Below are positions 39,693 to 48,001 of a stretch of DNA of 64,000 nucleotides, one piece after another. Each line of letters opens with the position of its first letter. Within the stretch, counting starts at the first letter, position 1. This stretch comes from Kineococcus xinjiangensis (GTDB lineage Bacteria; Actinomycetota; Actinomycetes; Actinomycetales; Kineococcaceae): the NCBI RefSeq assembly GCF_002934625.1, contig NZ_PTJD01000004.1, positions 1 through 64,000 on the forward strand, given 5' to 3'. The notes under the pieces were generated by a model. It was given only the letters and a program-made list of their open reading frames with translations. It was not told the origin of the DNA and did no database searches. The position numbers and the translations under genes were made by a program.

Positions 39693-40370
39693 GTGGGGAA
39701 CGGTGCGGGCCGGGCGAAGCGCCCGGCGCTCAGCGGGGAGCGGATCCTGCGCGCGGCGGTGGAGCTCGCCGACCGCGACGGCCTCGCGCCCCTCACGATG
39801 CGCTCCCTCGCCCGCCACCTCGGCGTCGAGGCGATGTCCCTGTACCACCACGTCGCCAGCAAGGACGCGCTGCTCGACGGCATGGTCGACCTCGTCTTCG
39901 CCGAGTTCCACCACCCCCGGCGCGGCGGGGACTGGGCCGCCGAGCTGCGGCTGCGCGCCCACTCCGCCCGCGCCGTCCTCCTGCGCCACCCGTGGGCGGT
40001 CGGGCTCATGAACTCCCGCAGCGCCCCCGGCCTGGAGACCCTGCGCCACCACGACGCCGTGCTCGGCTGCCTGCGCGCCGCGGGCTTCTCCGTGCCGCTC
40101 GCGGCCCACGCCTTCGCCGTCCTCGACGCCCACCTCTACGGCTTCGTCGTGCAGGAGCTCAGCCTGCCCTTCCGCGGCCCCGACGAGGCCTCGGGCGTCA
40201 CCGCGAGGATCCTCGGCGGCCTGCCGCCCGGGGCGCTGCCGCACCTGGTGGAACTGGCCACGCAGCACGTGCTGCAGCCGGGCTACGACTTCGGCGACGA
40301 GTTCGGCTACGGCCTCGACCTCGTCCTCGAGGGCCTGGAGCGCAGGCGGGCAGCGGAGGCCGGGGGCTGA
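39693..40370 (+). CDS. TetR-family transcriptional regulator (TetR_C type)
   Basis: A 225-residue repressor with helix-turn-helix at about residues 16-60 (ILRAAVELADRDGLAPLTMRSLARHLGVEAMSLYHHV) and a C-terminal TetR_C ligand domain. The sequence SLYHHVASKDALLDGMVD is typical of the tetracycline-repressor branch. GTG 39693 lies 82 bases from the divergent oxidoreductase gene, and twin palindromes in between are its likely operators. An electrophile or quinone handled by the oxidoreductase may be the inducer. Confidence 0.93.
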   Translation: MGNGAGRAKRPALSGERILRAAVELADRDGLAPLTMRSLARHLGVEAMSLYHHVASKDALLDGMVDLVFAEFHHPRRGGDWAAELRLRAHSARAVLLRHPWAVGLMNSRSAPGLETLRHHDAVLGCLRAAGFSVPLAAHAFAVLDAHLYGFVVQELSLPFRGPDEASGVTARILGGLPPGALPHLVELATQHVLQPGYDFGDEFGYGLDLVLEGLERRRAAEAGG

Positions 40371-40459
40371 ACCGCCGCCTCGGCCGCCCTCAGCGGCCCG
40401 CGGGAACTCCCGCCGGCACCGCTCCCGAGCGCAGGGACGTGCCGGGGCACGATGCAGTC

Positions 40460-41128
40460 GTGGCGCTCCTCGACCTCTCCCACCCGCTCACCACGGGGAT
40501 GCCCGTCCACCCCGGCGATCCGGAGGTCCGGGCCGTGCCGGCGGCGACGCTGGAGCGGGACGGCTGCAACGTGCTCGCCGTGGGGCTCGGCTCCCACACC
40601 GGCACCCACCTCGACGCCCCCTTCCACGTCCACGCCGACGGCGCGCGCCTCGACGAGCTGCCCCTGGAGCTGCTCACCGGCCCCGCCGTCGTCGTCGACG
40701 TGCAGGGCTGCGCCCCCGGCTCGGCGATCGGCTGGGAGCACCTCGCCCCGCACGCCGGGCGGTTGCGGCCGGGCGTCGTCGTCCTCCTGCACACCGGCTG
40801 GTCGGCCCGCTGGGGCGAGCCCCGCTACTTCGCCGACCACCCCTGGCTCACCACCGACGCCGCCCGGCGGATCGTCGCAGCGGGCGTCCGCGTGCTCGGC
40901 GTCGACACGGCGAGCCCCGACCCGGCGGGCTCCCTGGACGTCCACCGCGTCGTCCTCGGCGCCGGCGGGGTGATCGTGGAGAACCTCACCGGCCTCGCCC
41001 GCCTCGCCACCCTGCCCGACCCGCACGTGGGGTTCTTCCCGCTGCCGCTGGCCGGGGCCGACGGCGCGCCCGTGCGGGCGCTGGCCTGGCCGGGCACCCC
41101 GGCGGCGGGGCAGGTGGACATGCCGTGA
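40460..41128 (+). CDS. Cyclase-family metal-dependent hydrolase (kynurenine-formamidase-like)
   Basis: A 222-residue protein of the cyclase/KynB family with the metal motif around H46 in SHTGTHLDAPFH and DLSHPLTTGMPVHPGDP at the N-terminus. Members hydrolyse formylkynurenine or isatin-type amides and some act as polyketide cyclases. No other kynurenine gene is nearby, so the substrate is open. GTG 40460 has CACGAT six bases before it and no Shine-Dalgarno. It follows the TetR gene by 89 bases. Confidence 0.85.
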   Translation: MALLDLSHPLTTGMPVHPGDPEVRAVPAATLERDGCNVLAVGLGSHTGTHLDAPFHVHADGARLDELPLELLTGPAVVVDVQGCAPGSAIGWEHLAPHAGRLRPGVVVLLHTGWSARWGEPRYFADHPWLTTDAARRIVAAGVRVLGVDTASPDPAGSLDVHRVVLGAGGVIVENLTGLARLATLPDPHVGFFPLPLAGADGAPVRALAWPGTPAAGQVDMP

Positions 41129-41132
41129 GACG

Positions 41133-41171
41133 CCGCAGGGCCGCCCCCCGGCACGGGGAACGGCCCTGCGG
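41133..41171. terminator. Hairpin between cyclase-family gene and cbs
   Basis: An 11-base stem CCGCAGGGCCG (41133-41143) with CGGCCCTGCGG (41161-41171) plus an inner CCCC/GGGG pair sits between convergent stops. A second copy of the right arm follows at 41174-41184, so an alternative fold is possible. Confidence 0.65.
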
Positions 41172-41200
41172 AGCGGCCCTGCGGACGGGGCCGCCGGAGC

Positions 41201-42577
41201 TCAGGAGGCGATGAAGCCCAGCAGGTCGTGCCGGGTCACCACGCCCACCGGCTTGCCCTCCTCGACGACGAGGACCGCATCGGCCTTCTCCAGCACGGCC
41301 CGCGTCTCCTCCAGGGACTGCCCCGCCCCGATCAGCGGCAGACCGGGACCCATGTGCTTCGCGACCGGGTCGGCCAGGTTGGCGCGACCGGAGAACACCG
41401 CGTCCAGCAGGTCCCGCTCGCTCACCGCCCCGGCGACCTCACCGGCCATGACCGGCGGCTCGGCACCCACGACCGGCATCTGCGACACCCCGTACTCGCG
41501 CAGGATCGAGATGGCGTCGTGGACGGTCTCGTTGGGGTGGGTGTGCACCAGGGCGGGGATGCCCCCGGCCTTGGAGCGCAGCACGTCACCAGCCGTGCTC
41601 GTGCCGTCCTCGGAGAGGAACCCGTAGGACGACATCCACGTGTCGCTGAAGATCTTGCCGAGGTAGCCGCGACCGCCGTCGGGCAGCAGCACCACGACGA
41701 CGTCGTCTGGCCCGAGGCCCTCGGCCACCCGCAGCGCGGCCACCACCGCCATGCCGCAGGAGCCGCCGACGAGCAGCCCCTCCTCGCGGGCCAGGCGGCG
41801 CGTCATCGCGAAGGAGTCGGCGTCCGACACGGCGATGATCTCGTCCGCGACGGTGGGGTCGTAGGCGGAGGGCCAGAAGTCCTCCCCGACGCCCTCGACG
41901 AGGTAGGGGCGGCCGGTGCCGCCGGAGTACACCGAGCCCTCCGGGTCGGCGCCGATCACGCGCACCCGCCCGCCGGCCCGCTCCGCCGAGACGTCCTTGA
42001 GGTAGTTGCCCGTGCCGGAGATCGTGCCGCCGGTGCCGACACCCGTGACGAAGTGCGTGATGCGCCCGTCGGTGTCGTTCCAGATCTCCGGGCCGGTGGT
42101 CGCGTAGTGGCTGGCCGGGCCCTGCGGGTTGGCGTACTGGTTGGGCTTCCAGGCGCCCGGGATCTCCCGCGCCAGCCGGTCGGAGACCGAGTAGTAGGAG
42201 CTCGGGTCCTCCGGGGCCACGGCGGTCGGGCACACCACGACCTCCGCCCCGTACGCCTGCAGCACGTTGCGCTTGTCGACGCCGACCTTGTCCGGGCAGA
42301 CGAACACGCAGCGGTAGCCGCGCTGCTGCGCCACGAGGGCCAGGCCGACGCCGGTGTTGCCGCTGGTGGGCTCCACGATCGTCCCGCCGGGCTTCAGCAA
42401 GCCCTCGGCCTCCGCGGCGTCGATCATCCGGACGGCGATGCGGTCCTTCACGGACCCGCCGGGGTTGAGGTACTCGACCTTGGCGAGGACCGTGCACGCC
42501 AGGCCCTCGGTGACCCGGTTGAGCTTGACGAGCGGGGTGCCGCCGACGAGGTCGACGACGGATTCGGCGTAGCGCAT
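41201..42577 (-). CDS. cbs: Cystathionine beta-synthase
   Basis: This PLP enzyme condenses serine and homocysteine to cystathionine. The 458 residues contain the PLP lysine K44 in GGSVKDRIAV, SGNTGVGLA, the GTGGTISGTG phosphate loop and a C-terminal pair of CBS domains (about 335-455), which in other organisms bind regulatory ligands. With the gamma-synthase/lyase at 16621-17838 it completes reverse transsulfuration to cysteine. ATG 42577 has GACGAT six bases upstream and no Shine-Dalgarno. A pair of palindromic elements lies 84-149 bases upstream. Confidence 0.94.
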   Translation of the reverse strand: MRYAESVVDLVGGTPLVKLNRVTEGLACTVLAKVEYLNPGGSVKDRIAVRMIDAAEAEGLLKPGGTIVEPTSGNTGVGLALVAQQRGYRCVFVCPDKVGVDKRNVLQAYGAEVVVCPTAVAPEDPSSYYSVSDRLAREIPGAWKPNQYANPQGPASHYATTGPEIWNDTDGRITHFVTGVGTGGTISGTGNYLKDVSAERAGGRVRVIGADPEGSVYSGGTGRPYLVEGVGEDFWPSAYDPTVADEIIAVSDADSFAMTRRLAREEGLLVGGSCGMAVVAALRVAEGLGPDDVVVVLLPDGGRGYLGKIFSDTWMSSYGFLSEDGTSTAGDVLRSKAGGIPALVHTHPNETVHDAISILREYGVSQMPVVGAEPPVMAGEVAGAVSERDLLDAVFSGRANLADPVAKHMGPGLPLIGAGQSLEETRAVLEKADAVLVVEEGKPVGVVTRHDLLGFIAS

Positions 42578-42660
42578 GGGGCCATCGTCCCAGAGGCACC
42601 GCCCCCCTCGCCCGCCACCACGGGGAGGACCCCGTCCGGACCCCCGCCCCGCCCCGCTCC

Positions 42661-42726
42661 CCCCGGAAAGGACCCTTTCCGGGGTCGCACCCTGCCCTCC
42701 GACCCCGGAAAGGGTCCTTTCCGGGG
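42661..42726. repeat. Second pair of GGAAAGG/CCTTTCC palindromes, centred 42 bases apart
   Basis: Copies at 42661-42684 and 42703-42726 each have 11-base arms (CCCCGGAAAGG and CCTTTCCGGGG) around a two-base centre, AC in the first and GT in the second. The centres (42672 and 42714) are 42 bases apart, the same as the pair at 14439-14522, although the intervening bases differ. Confidence 0.85.
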
Positions 42727-42757
42727 GAGGCCGGGGGGAGGGGAGGCCGGGCAGGCG

Positions 42758-43111
42758 TCAGAGGGCGCGGCGCAGGGCCGCCAGCTGCTCCTCGGCGGCG
42801 CCCAGGGCGTCGGGCCCGCACGCGGCGAGCACGTCCGCTCCCACCACCGCGAGCTGGTCCCCCACGCCGTGCACGGCCAGGCGCGGCAGGGGCCGGCGGG
42901 GGGCCCCCTCCGCATCGGCGGCGAGGTCGGCCAGGGCCTGCGCCGTGCGGCGCGCCACGTCGGCACGGCTGACGTCGGCGCCCTCCGCGGGCCGGTCCAG
43001 CCGGCTCAGCGGCAGCGAGCGCAACCGGTCCACGACGCGCCGCAGCTCGGCGCGAACCCCCTCCGCGGGGGTCCGGCCGAGCTGCGGGTCGTGCTGTGGG
43101 TGATCGATCAC
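42758..43111 (-). CDS. Hypothetical helical protein
   Basis: A 117-residue Ala/Arg/Leu-rich protein with predicted helices (VRAELRRVVDRLRSLPLSRL and VARRTAQALADLAADAEG). I do not recognise it. It lies between the BI-1 family gene and cbs on the same strand, 10 bases from the former's stop. GTG 43111 gives the full frame but no clear Shine-Dalgarno is present. Confidence 0.55.
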   Translation of the reverse strand: MIDHPQHDPQLGRTPAEGVRAELRRVVDRLRSLPLSRLDRPAEGADVSRADVARRTAQALADLAADAEGAPRRPLPRLAVHGVGDQLAVVGADVLAACGPDALGAAEEQLAALRRAL

Positions 43112-43121
43112 CGGGAACCGG

Positions 43122-43913
43122 TCAGTCGTTGCCCCGCAGGATGGCGAGGAGGCGCAGGATCTCCAGGTACAGCCACACCAGGGTGACGACGAGCCCGAAG
43201 GCCGCGCGCCACGCCTCGCGCTGCGGCACGCCGTTGCGGATGCCGCGCTCGATGTAGTCGAAGTCCAGCACCAGGAACAGCGACGCGAGCACGACGCCGA
43301 CGAGGCTCAGACCGATGGCCAGGACGCCCCCACCCGCGTAGACGCTGTTGCCGGTGACCGCCCAGATGCCCAGGTTGACCAGGCTGAAGACCATGTAGCC
43401 GAGACCGGCGATGATCAGGACCTTGGTGAACTTCGGGGTGACGCGGATGGCGCCGACCTTGTACGCGGCGAGCATCGCGCCGAAGGCGCAGAGCGTGCCG
43501 AGGACCGCGGAGCCCACGATGCCGGGGAAGCGCAGCTCGTAGAAGTGGCTGATCGCCCCGACGAAGATGCCCTCGAAGCCCGCGTAGGCGAACATCACGC
43601 CCGGGCGGACCTTGCGGGACAGCTGCGCCCACATCGCCAGGCCGAAGCCGATGAGGCCGGCGCCGATCGCGGCGACGAAGCCCAGGCCGGTGAGCCAGGC
43701 GAAGCCCGCCGCGGCCACGACCACGGCGAAGAGGGAGGCGGTGCGGACGACGACGTCGTCCAGGGTCATGCGGCCCATCTGCGCCGGGGAGGCGGGGGGC
43801 GCGCCGTACATGCCTGCCAGCTGGTCGGCGCTGGGGGTGCCCACGTCGAAGTTGCCGTAGCCGTTGCGGCTGAACTGCGCGTTGCGCGCGAAGATCGGGT
43901 TCTTGCTCTGCAT
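43122..43913 (-). CDS. Bax inhibitor-1/YccA family membrane protein
   Basis: A 263-residue protein with a soluble N-terminus (about 1-58) followed by seven hydrophobic segments. The second half has FEGIFVGAISHFYE, DYIERGIRNGVPQREAWRAAFG and a short C-terminal tail, typical of actinobacterial BI-1/YccA proteins. Relatives in other phyla are calcium leak channels; the bacterial role is mostly unknown. ATG 43913 with AGGA about eight bases upstream. Confidence 0.9.
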   Translation of the reverse strand: MQSKNPIFARNAQFSRNGYGNFDVGTPSADQLAGMYGAPPASPAQMGRMTLDDVVVRTASLFAVVVAAAGFAWLTGLGFVAAIGAGLIGFGLAMWAQLSRKVRPGVMFAYAGFEGIFVGAISHFYELRFPGIVGSAVLGTLCAFGAMLAAYKVGAIRVTPKFTKVLIIAGLGYMVFSLVNLGIWAVTGNSVYAGGGVLAIGLSLVGVVLASLFLVLDFDYIERGIRNGVPQREAWRAAFGLVVTLVWLYLEILRLLAILRGND

Positions 43914-44033
43914 CAGTCCTCCAGACGACCTGTACCGGGATCAACGCTACGGGTCACCCCGGCGTTCCCGCGCGAGGACGCACCAGCAGGGAGACGTGCC
44001 TCACTCCGTCGGAGCAGTGCGGCACCGCCGCAG

Positions 44034-44117
44034 TACCCGGGACGGGAGTCGAACCCGCACGCCGCGAACGGCCCGGGGGTTTAAGCCCCGTGCGCCTGCC
44101 AGTTACGCCACCCGGGC
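44034..44117 (-). tRNA. tRNA-Leu(UAA)
   Basis: Read on the minus strand this 84-base sequence folds as a class II tRNA. The acceptor stem is GCCCGGG with CCCGGGT and discriminator A. The anticodon stem CGGGG/CCCCG encloses loop CTTAAAC with anticodon TAA, followed by a long variable arm GGCCGTTCGCGGC and a T-arm with GGTTCGACTCC. CCA is not encoded. The anticodon reads UUA, a very rare codon in such G+C-rich genomes; in Streptomyces the equivalent tRNA is BldA. It stands between the BI-1 family gene and the NDH-2-like gene. Confidence 0.93.
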
Positions 44118-44168
44118 GGGTGCGGCAGCGCCGGCCTCCCCACGGGGAGACCGGCGCCACCGGAGCGA

Positions 44169-45518
44169 TCAGCTGCGCGAGGCGGTGATCTGCTTGACGC
44201 CCGCGGCGCGCTCGAACTCCGCGAACGGCGTGGACTGCGCGCTCAGGGAGACGATCTCGCGGCGGAAGATCGCCGCCTGCGTCCAGTCCAGCAGCACGCC
44301 GACCTTGCGGCTCGTGGTGGGGACGCGGGACAGGTGGTAGACGCGGTGCATCAGCCAGGCCGGGTAGCCCTTCAGCTTCACGCCGTAGACCTGCGCGACG
44401 CCCTTGTGCAGGCCGAGCGAGGCGACCGAGCCGACGTAGGCGTGCCGGTACGGGGTGGGCTGGCCTCCGCGCAGGACCGCGACGAGGTTGTCGCCGAGCT
44501 GCTTGGCCTCGCGCACCGCGTGCTGGGCGTTGGGGGCGCAGAACGCCCCCGGGTTCGTCAGGTCCGGCACCGCGCAGGCGTCGCCCGCGCCCCAGGCGCC
44601 GTCGACGACGGAGCCGTCCTCGGTGGTGACGCGCAGGTCCGCACCCACGCGCAGGCGCTTGCGCTCGTCCAGCGGCAGGTCCGTCTGCTCCAGGACCGGG
44701 TGGGACTTCACCCCGGCGGTCCAGACGATCGTGTCGCTCTCGAACTCCTGGCCGTCGCTGAGCTTGACGACGCCGCCCTCGCAGGACTGCAGGGTGGTCT
44801 TGAGGTTGACCTCGATGCCGCGCGTGCGCAGCTCCTCCACCGCGTAGCGGCCCATCTCCGGGCCGACCTCGGGGAGGATCCGGTCCAGCGCCTCGACGAG
44901 GACGAAGCGCACGTCGCTCTGGCGCACGGTGCGCAGCGACTTGGTGACGTAGCGGGCGAGGTCCTCGAGCTCGGCGAGGGCCTCGATGCCGGCGTAGCCG
45001 CCGCCGACGAAGGTGAAGGTCAGGACGCGGCGGCGGAAGTCCTCGTCCTTGCTGGCCTCGGCCTGGTCGAGGGCGCGGAGCAGCTTGTCGCGGAGGAAGA
45101 CGGCCTCCTCCACGGTCTTGAAGCCGATGGCCCGCTCGGCCACACCGGGGATGGGCAGCGTGCGGGCCACGGAGCCGGGCGCCATCACGATGACGTCGTA
45201 GGCGAGGTCGTACTCCTCGCCGTGCTTGGGCTGCACCCGCGCGGTGCGCGCGGCGTGGTCGACGGAGACGACCTCGCCCACGACGACCTCCGCACCCTTG
45301 AGGGTGCGGCGCAGCGGGACGACGACGTTGCGCGGGTCGATCGACCCGGCGGCGGCTTCCGGCAGGAACGGCTGGTACGTCATGTAGGCGCGGGGCTCGA
45401 CGACGGTGACGGTCGCCTCCCCCTTCTGCAGGCGCTTCAGCAGCTGCAGCGTGGTGTAGAGGCCGACGTAGCCGCCGCCGACGACGAGGATCCGCGGAGC
45501 GGAGGAGGTCCCGGGCAT
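44169..45518 (-). CDS. ndh: Type II NADH dehydrogenase-like FAD oxidoreductase
   Basis: A 449-residue flavoprotein with two dinucleotide-binding folds: ILVVGGGYVGLYTTLQL at the N-terminus for FAD and FTFVGGGYAGIEALAEL (about 170) for NAD(P)H. The GAGDACAVPDL motif contacts FAD. C-terminal helices (about 405-430, WTQAAIFRREIVSL) probably bind the membrane face. NDH-2 passes electrons from NADH to menaquinone without proton pumping. ATG 45518 has TACGCT six bases upstream and no Shine-Dalgarno. The gene symbol is by family only. Confidence 0.88.
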   Translation of the reverse strand: MPGTSSAPRILVVGGGYVGLYTTLQLLKRLQKGEATVTVVEPRAYMTYQPFLPEAAAGSIDPRNVVVPLRRTLKGAEVVVGEVVSVDHAARTARVQPKHGEEYDLAYDVIVMAPGSVARTLPIPGVAERAIGFKTVEEAVFLRDKLLRALDQAEASKDEDFRRRVLTFTFVGGGYAGIEALAELEDLARYVTKSLRTVRQSDVRFVLVEALDRILPEVGPEMGRYAVEELRTRGIEVNLKTTLQSCEGGVVKLSDGQEFESDTIVWTAGVKSHPVLEQTDLPLDERKRLRVGADLRVTTEDGSVVDGAWGAGDACAVPDLTNPGAFCAPNAQHAVREAKQLGDNLVAVLRGGQPTPYRHAYVGSVASLGLHKGVAQVYGVKLKGYPAWLMHRVYHLSRVPTTSRKVGVLLDWTQAAIFRREIVSLSAQSTPFAEFERAAGVKQITASRS

Positions 45519-45524
45519 GTGCCC

Positions 45525-45530
45525 AGCGTA
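45525..45530 (-). promoter_or_regulatory. Leaderless -10 hexamer TACGCT for the NDH-2-like gene
   Basis: On the minus strand TACGCT ends six bases before the ATG at 45518. Confidence 0.5.
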
Positions 45531-45592
45531 CTGAGGGGATCCGGGTGGCGTTGACGCGGGTTGTGCCGTAGGCCACATCCGGCACCCGGAGC

Positions 45593-46465
45593 TCAGTCCC
45601 CCGCCTCCGCCAGCGCGGCCGCTGCGGACACCACGTCCTGCAGCATGGCGGCCGTCAGCCGGCCCGTGGAGGTGTTCTGCTGGCTCACGTGGTAGCTGCC
45701 CAGCAGCCGCGCCGCCCGCCCGTCCGGCAGCAGCAGCTCCGCCTGCGCGCCGTGGCCGAAGCGCGGCTGCGGCCGCGGCACCCGCCACCCCGCCCGCCGC
45801 GCCGCGCCCAGCACCGACGCCCACGCGAAGCCGCCCAGGGCCAGCACCACCCGCAGCTCCGCCACGGCCAGCCGCAGCTCCGCGTCCAGCCACCGCGCGC
45901 AGGTGTCGCGCTCGGCGGTGCTCGGGCGGTTGTCCGGCGGCGCGCAGCGCACGGGCGCCACGATCCGGCAGCCGGGCAGCCGCAACCCGTCCGCGGCGTG
46001 CACCGACGTCGGCTGGGAGGCCAGCCCCGCGGCGTGCAGCGCCGCGATGATCCAGTCCCCCGACCGGTCGCCGGTGAAGACCCGGCCGGTGCGGTTGCCG
46101 CCGTGGGCCGCGGGCGCGAGGCCGACGACGAGCACGCGCGGGCTCTCCCCCAGGCTCGGCACGGGCCGGCCCCAGTACGGCTCCCCCGCGTAGGCGCGCC
46201 GGCGGGTGCGGGCGACCTCCTCGCGCCAGGCCACCAGGCGGGGGCAGGCCCGGCACACCGACGCGTGCGCCTGCACCTGCTCCGGGGAGCCCGCCGCCGC
46301 GGCCAGCGCGGCCACCTCCGCCGGGGTGCGCGCCACCGGAGCGGAGGGCGGCGAGGGGTCGCCCGGCCAGCCGCTGCCCGGCGGCACCGGCGAGGGGAAC
46401 GGGACGCCCGTGGCGGGGTGCGGCAGCAGCGGGCCGCCCCGGTCGTCGCTGGGTGGAGGCGTCAC
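45593..46465 (-). CDS. Family 5 (UdgB-type) uracil-DNA glycosylase
   Basis: A 290-residue DNA-repair enzyme that removes uracil and other deaminated bases. The family 5 active-site motif [22 protein letters not shown] is visible, as is [15 protein letters not shown], whose cysteines with C in [11 protein letters not shown] are the likely iron-sulfur ligands. The C-terminal [15 protein letters not shown] matches the second motif. The first 70 residues are Pro-rich and variable. GTG 46465 has CAGCCT six bases upstream and no Shine-Dalgarno. It is followed upstream by a START-like gene on the same strand. Confidence 0.9.
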   Translation of the reverse strand: MTPPPSDDRGGPLLPHPATGVPFPSPVPPGSGWPGDPSPPSAPVARTPAEVAALAAAAGSPEQVQAHASVCRACPRLVAWREEVARTRRRAYAGEPYWGRPVPSLGESPRVLVVGLAPAAHGGNRTGRVFTGDRSGDWIIAALHAAGLASQPTSVHAADGLRLPGCRIVAPVRCAPPDNRPSTAERDTCARWLDAELRLAVAELRVVLALGGFAWASVLGAARRAGWRVPRPQPRFGHGAQAELLLPDGRAARLLGSYHVSQQNTSTGRLTAAMLQDVVSAAAALAEAGD

Positions 46466-46491
46466 CGCACCAGGCTGCCCCGCGACGCGGC

Positions 46492-46938
46492 TCAGCGCCC
46501 GGCGACCTCGCGGGCCAGGCCGTCGAGGACCTGCCCGTAGATGCGGTCCAGGCCGCGCGGGGCGAAGGTGCGTTCGAAGAAGCCCCCGACACCGCCGGCG
46601 CCCTGCCAGGTCGTGGTCACCGTCACGTCGCTGGCGGCGGGCCCCGCCGGCCGCACCCGCCACGTGGTGACCAGGGAGGAGTTGCGGTCGTCCTCCACGA
46701 AGGTGCCCGGTTCGGGGGCGGTGACGTCGGCGAGGACGGAGCGGACCCGCTTCTTCGTCGCGTGCAGCTGCCAGCGCACGACGGTGCCCGCGCCGGTACC
46801 GCCCTCCAGGACCTCGTAGCCGGTGAACTGCGACGGCAGGGTCCTCGGGCGCGTGCCCCGGTAGTCGGCGACGGCCTCGGCCACGCGCTCGGCGGGGGCC
46901 TCGACGCGGCGGGTGGTGGTGGCGGTGACGGTGGCCAT
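46492..46938 (-). CDS. START-like (SRPBCC) domain protein
   Basis: A 148-residue single-domain protein of the polyketide-cyclase/START-like fold, with a hydrophobic cavity that may bind a lipid or aromatic ligand. The N-terminal [20 protein letters not shown] and C-terminal [16 protein letters not shown] helix fit the family. ATG 46938 has a GAGGAG Shine-Dalgarno. It sits 26 bases before the UDG start and 22 bases after the ppx stop, all on one strand. Confidence 0.85.
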   Translation of the reverse strand: MATVTATTTRRVEAPAERVAEAVADYRGTRPRTLPSQFTGYEVLEGGTGAGTVVRWQLHATKKRVRSVLADVTAPEPGTFVEDDRNSSLVTTWRVRPAGPAASDVTVTTTWQGAGGVGGFFERTFAPRGLDRIYGQVLDGLAREVAGR

Positions 46939-46960
46939 GCTGCTCCTCGTGCTCGGGTGC

Positions 46961-47932
46961 TCAGCGCTCCGCGACGGAGAACGCGATGCCGTCGAGGATG
47001 TCGTGCTCGCTCGTGACCACGTGCACCACCCCGCTCGCGGCGGCGAGGCGGTCCAGCACCGCCCCCCACACCAGCGCGCCGGCGGCGATCACGTCGACCC
47101 GGCCCGGGTGCAGGTACGGCAGGGCGGCGCGCTGCTCCCGGGGCATGGCGAGGATGCGCTCGCACGCGGCGCGCGCGACGTCCACGGGCAGCACCGCGCC
47201 GTGGATGCGGGCCGAGTCGTAGCCGGGCAGGTCCAGCGCCGCGGCGGTGAGGGTGGTCACCGTGCCGGCCACGCCCACGAGCGTGCGCGTGCGCTGCAGG
47301 GGGACGTCGGCGGCGACGGACCCCAGCGCGGCGTCCACGTCCGCGCGCGCGGCCGCCACCTCCGCGGGGCCGGGCGGGTCGGAGCGGAAGTGCCGCTCGG
47401 TCAGGCGCACCGAGCCGACGTCCACGGAGCGGGCGGAGTCCACGCGCGCCCCGCCGAGCACGAGCTCCGTCGAGCCGCCGCCGAGGTCGACGACGCAGAA
47501 CGGCTCCGCGAACCGCCCGCGCAGCTCCCGGGTGGCGCCGCTGAAGGACAGCGCGGCCTCCTCCTCCCCCGAGACGACCTCCGGCTCCACGCCGAGGCGC
47601 TCGCGCACCCCCTCGACGAGCACCGCGCGGTTGGCGACGTCGCGGGTGGCGGAGGTGGCGACGAAGCGCACGTCGGCGGCACCCACCCCGTGCTCGCGGC
47701 AGAGCACGTCGACCTCGTCGACAGCGGCCAGCGTGCGGTGCAGCGCCCCGGGCGCGAACTCCCCCGTGGCGTCGACGCCCTCGCCGAGGCGGACGATGCG
47801 CATCCGCCGCTCCACGTCGCGCAGCACGGCCGTGCCGTCCGGGGCGGTGCCCACGTCGGCGACGAGCAGGCGCAGGGAGTTCGTGCCGCAGTCGACGGCG
47901 GCGACGCGGCGGGTGCCGGGGGACGGGCTCAC
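46961..47932 (-). CDS. ppx: Ppx/GppA phosphatase (exopolyphosphatase)
   Basis: A 323-residue enzyme of the ASKHA fold that hydrolyses polyphosphate or pppGpp. Seen are [13 protein letters not shown], the catalytic-base segment [19 protein letters not shown] and GVAGTVTTL. The length matches the short actinobacterial Ppx without the C-terminal HD domain. GTG 47932 is chosen for GAGGAG with a four-base gap; ATG 47962 would add ten residues but lacks a spaced Shine-Dalgarno. It belongs to the eno-ftsB-DUF501-ppx block, here interrupted by a gene on the other strand. Confidence 0.92.
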   Translation of the reverse strand: MSPSPGTRRVAAVDCGTNSLRLLVADVGTAPDGTAVLRDVERRMRIVRLGEGVDATGEFAPGALHRTLAAVDEVDVLCREHGVGAADVRFVATSATRDVANRAVLVEGVRERLGVEPEVVSGEEEAALSFSGATRELRGRFAEPFCVVDLGGGSTELVLGGARVDSARSVDVGSVRLTERHFRSDPPGPAEVAAARADVDAALGSVAADVPLQRTRTLVGVAGTVTTLTAAALDLPGYDSARIHGAVLPVDVARAACERILAMPREQRAALPYLHPGRVDVIAAGALVWGAVLDRLAAASGVVHVVTSEHDILDGIAFSVAER

Positions 47933-48001
47933 GGGGCTCCTCGGGACGGGGACGGGCGACATCCTCGCGCCCCGACCCCCGGCGCCTGCGAGGCTGGGCC
48001 C

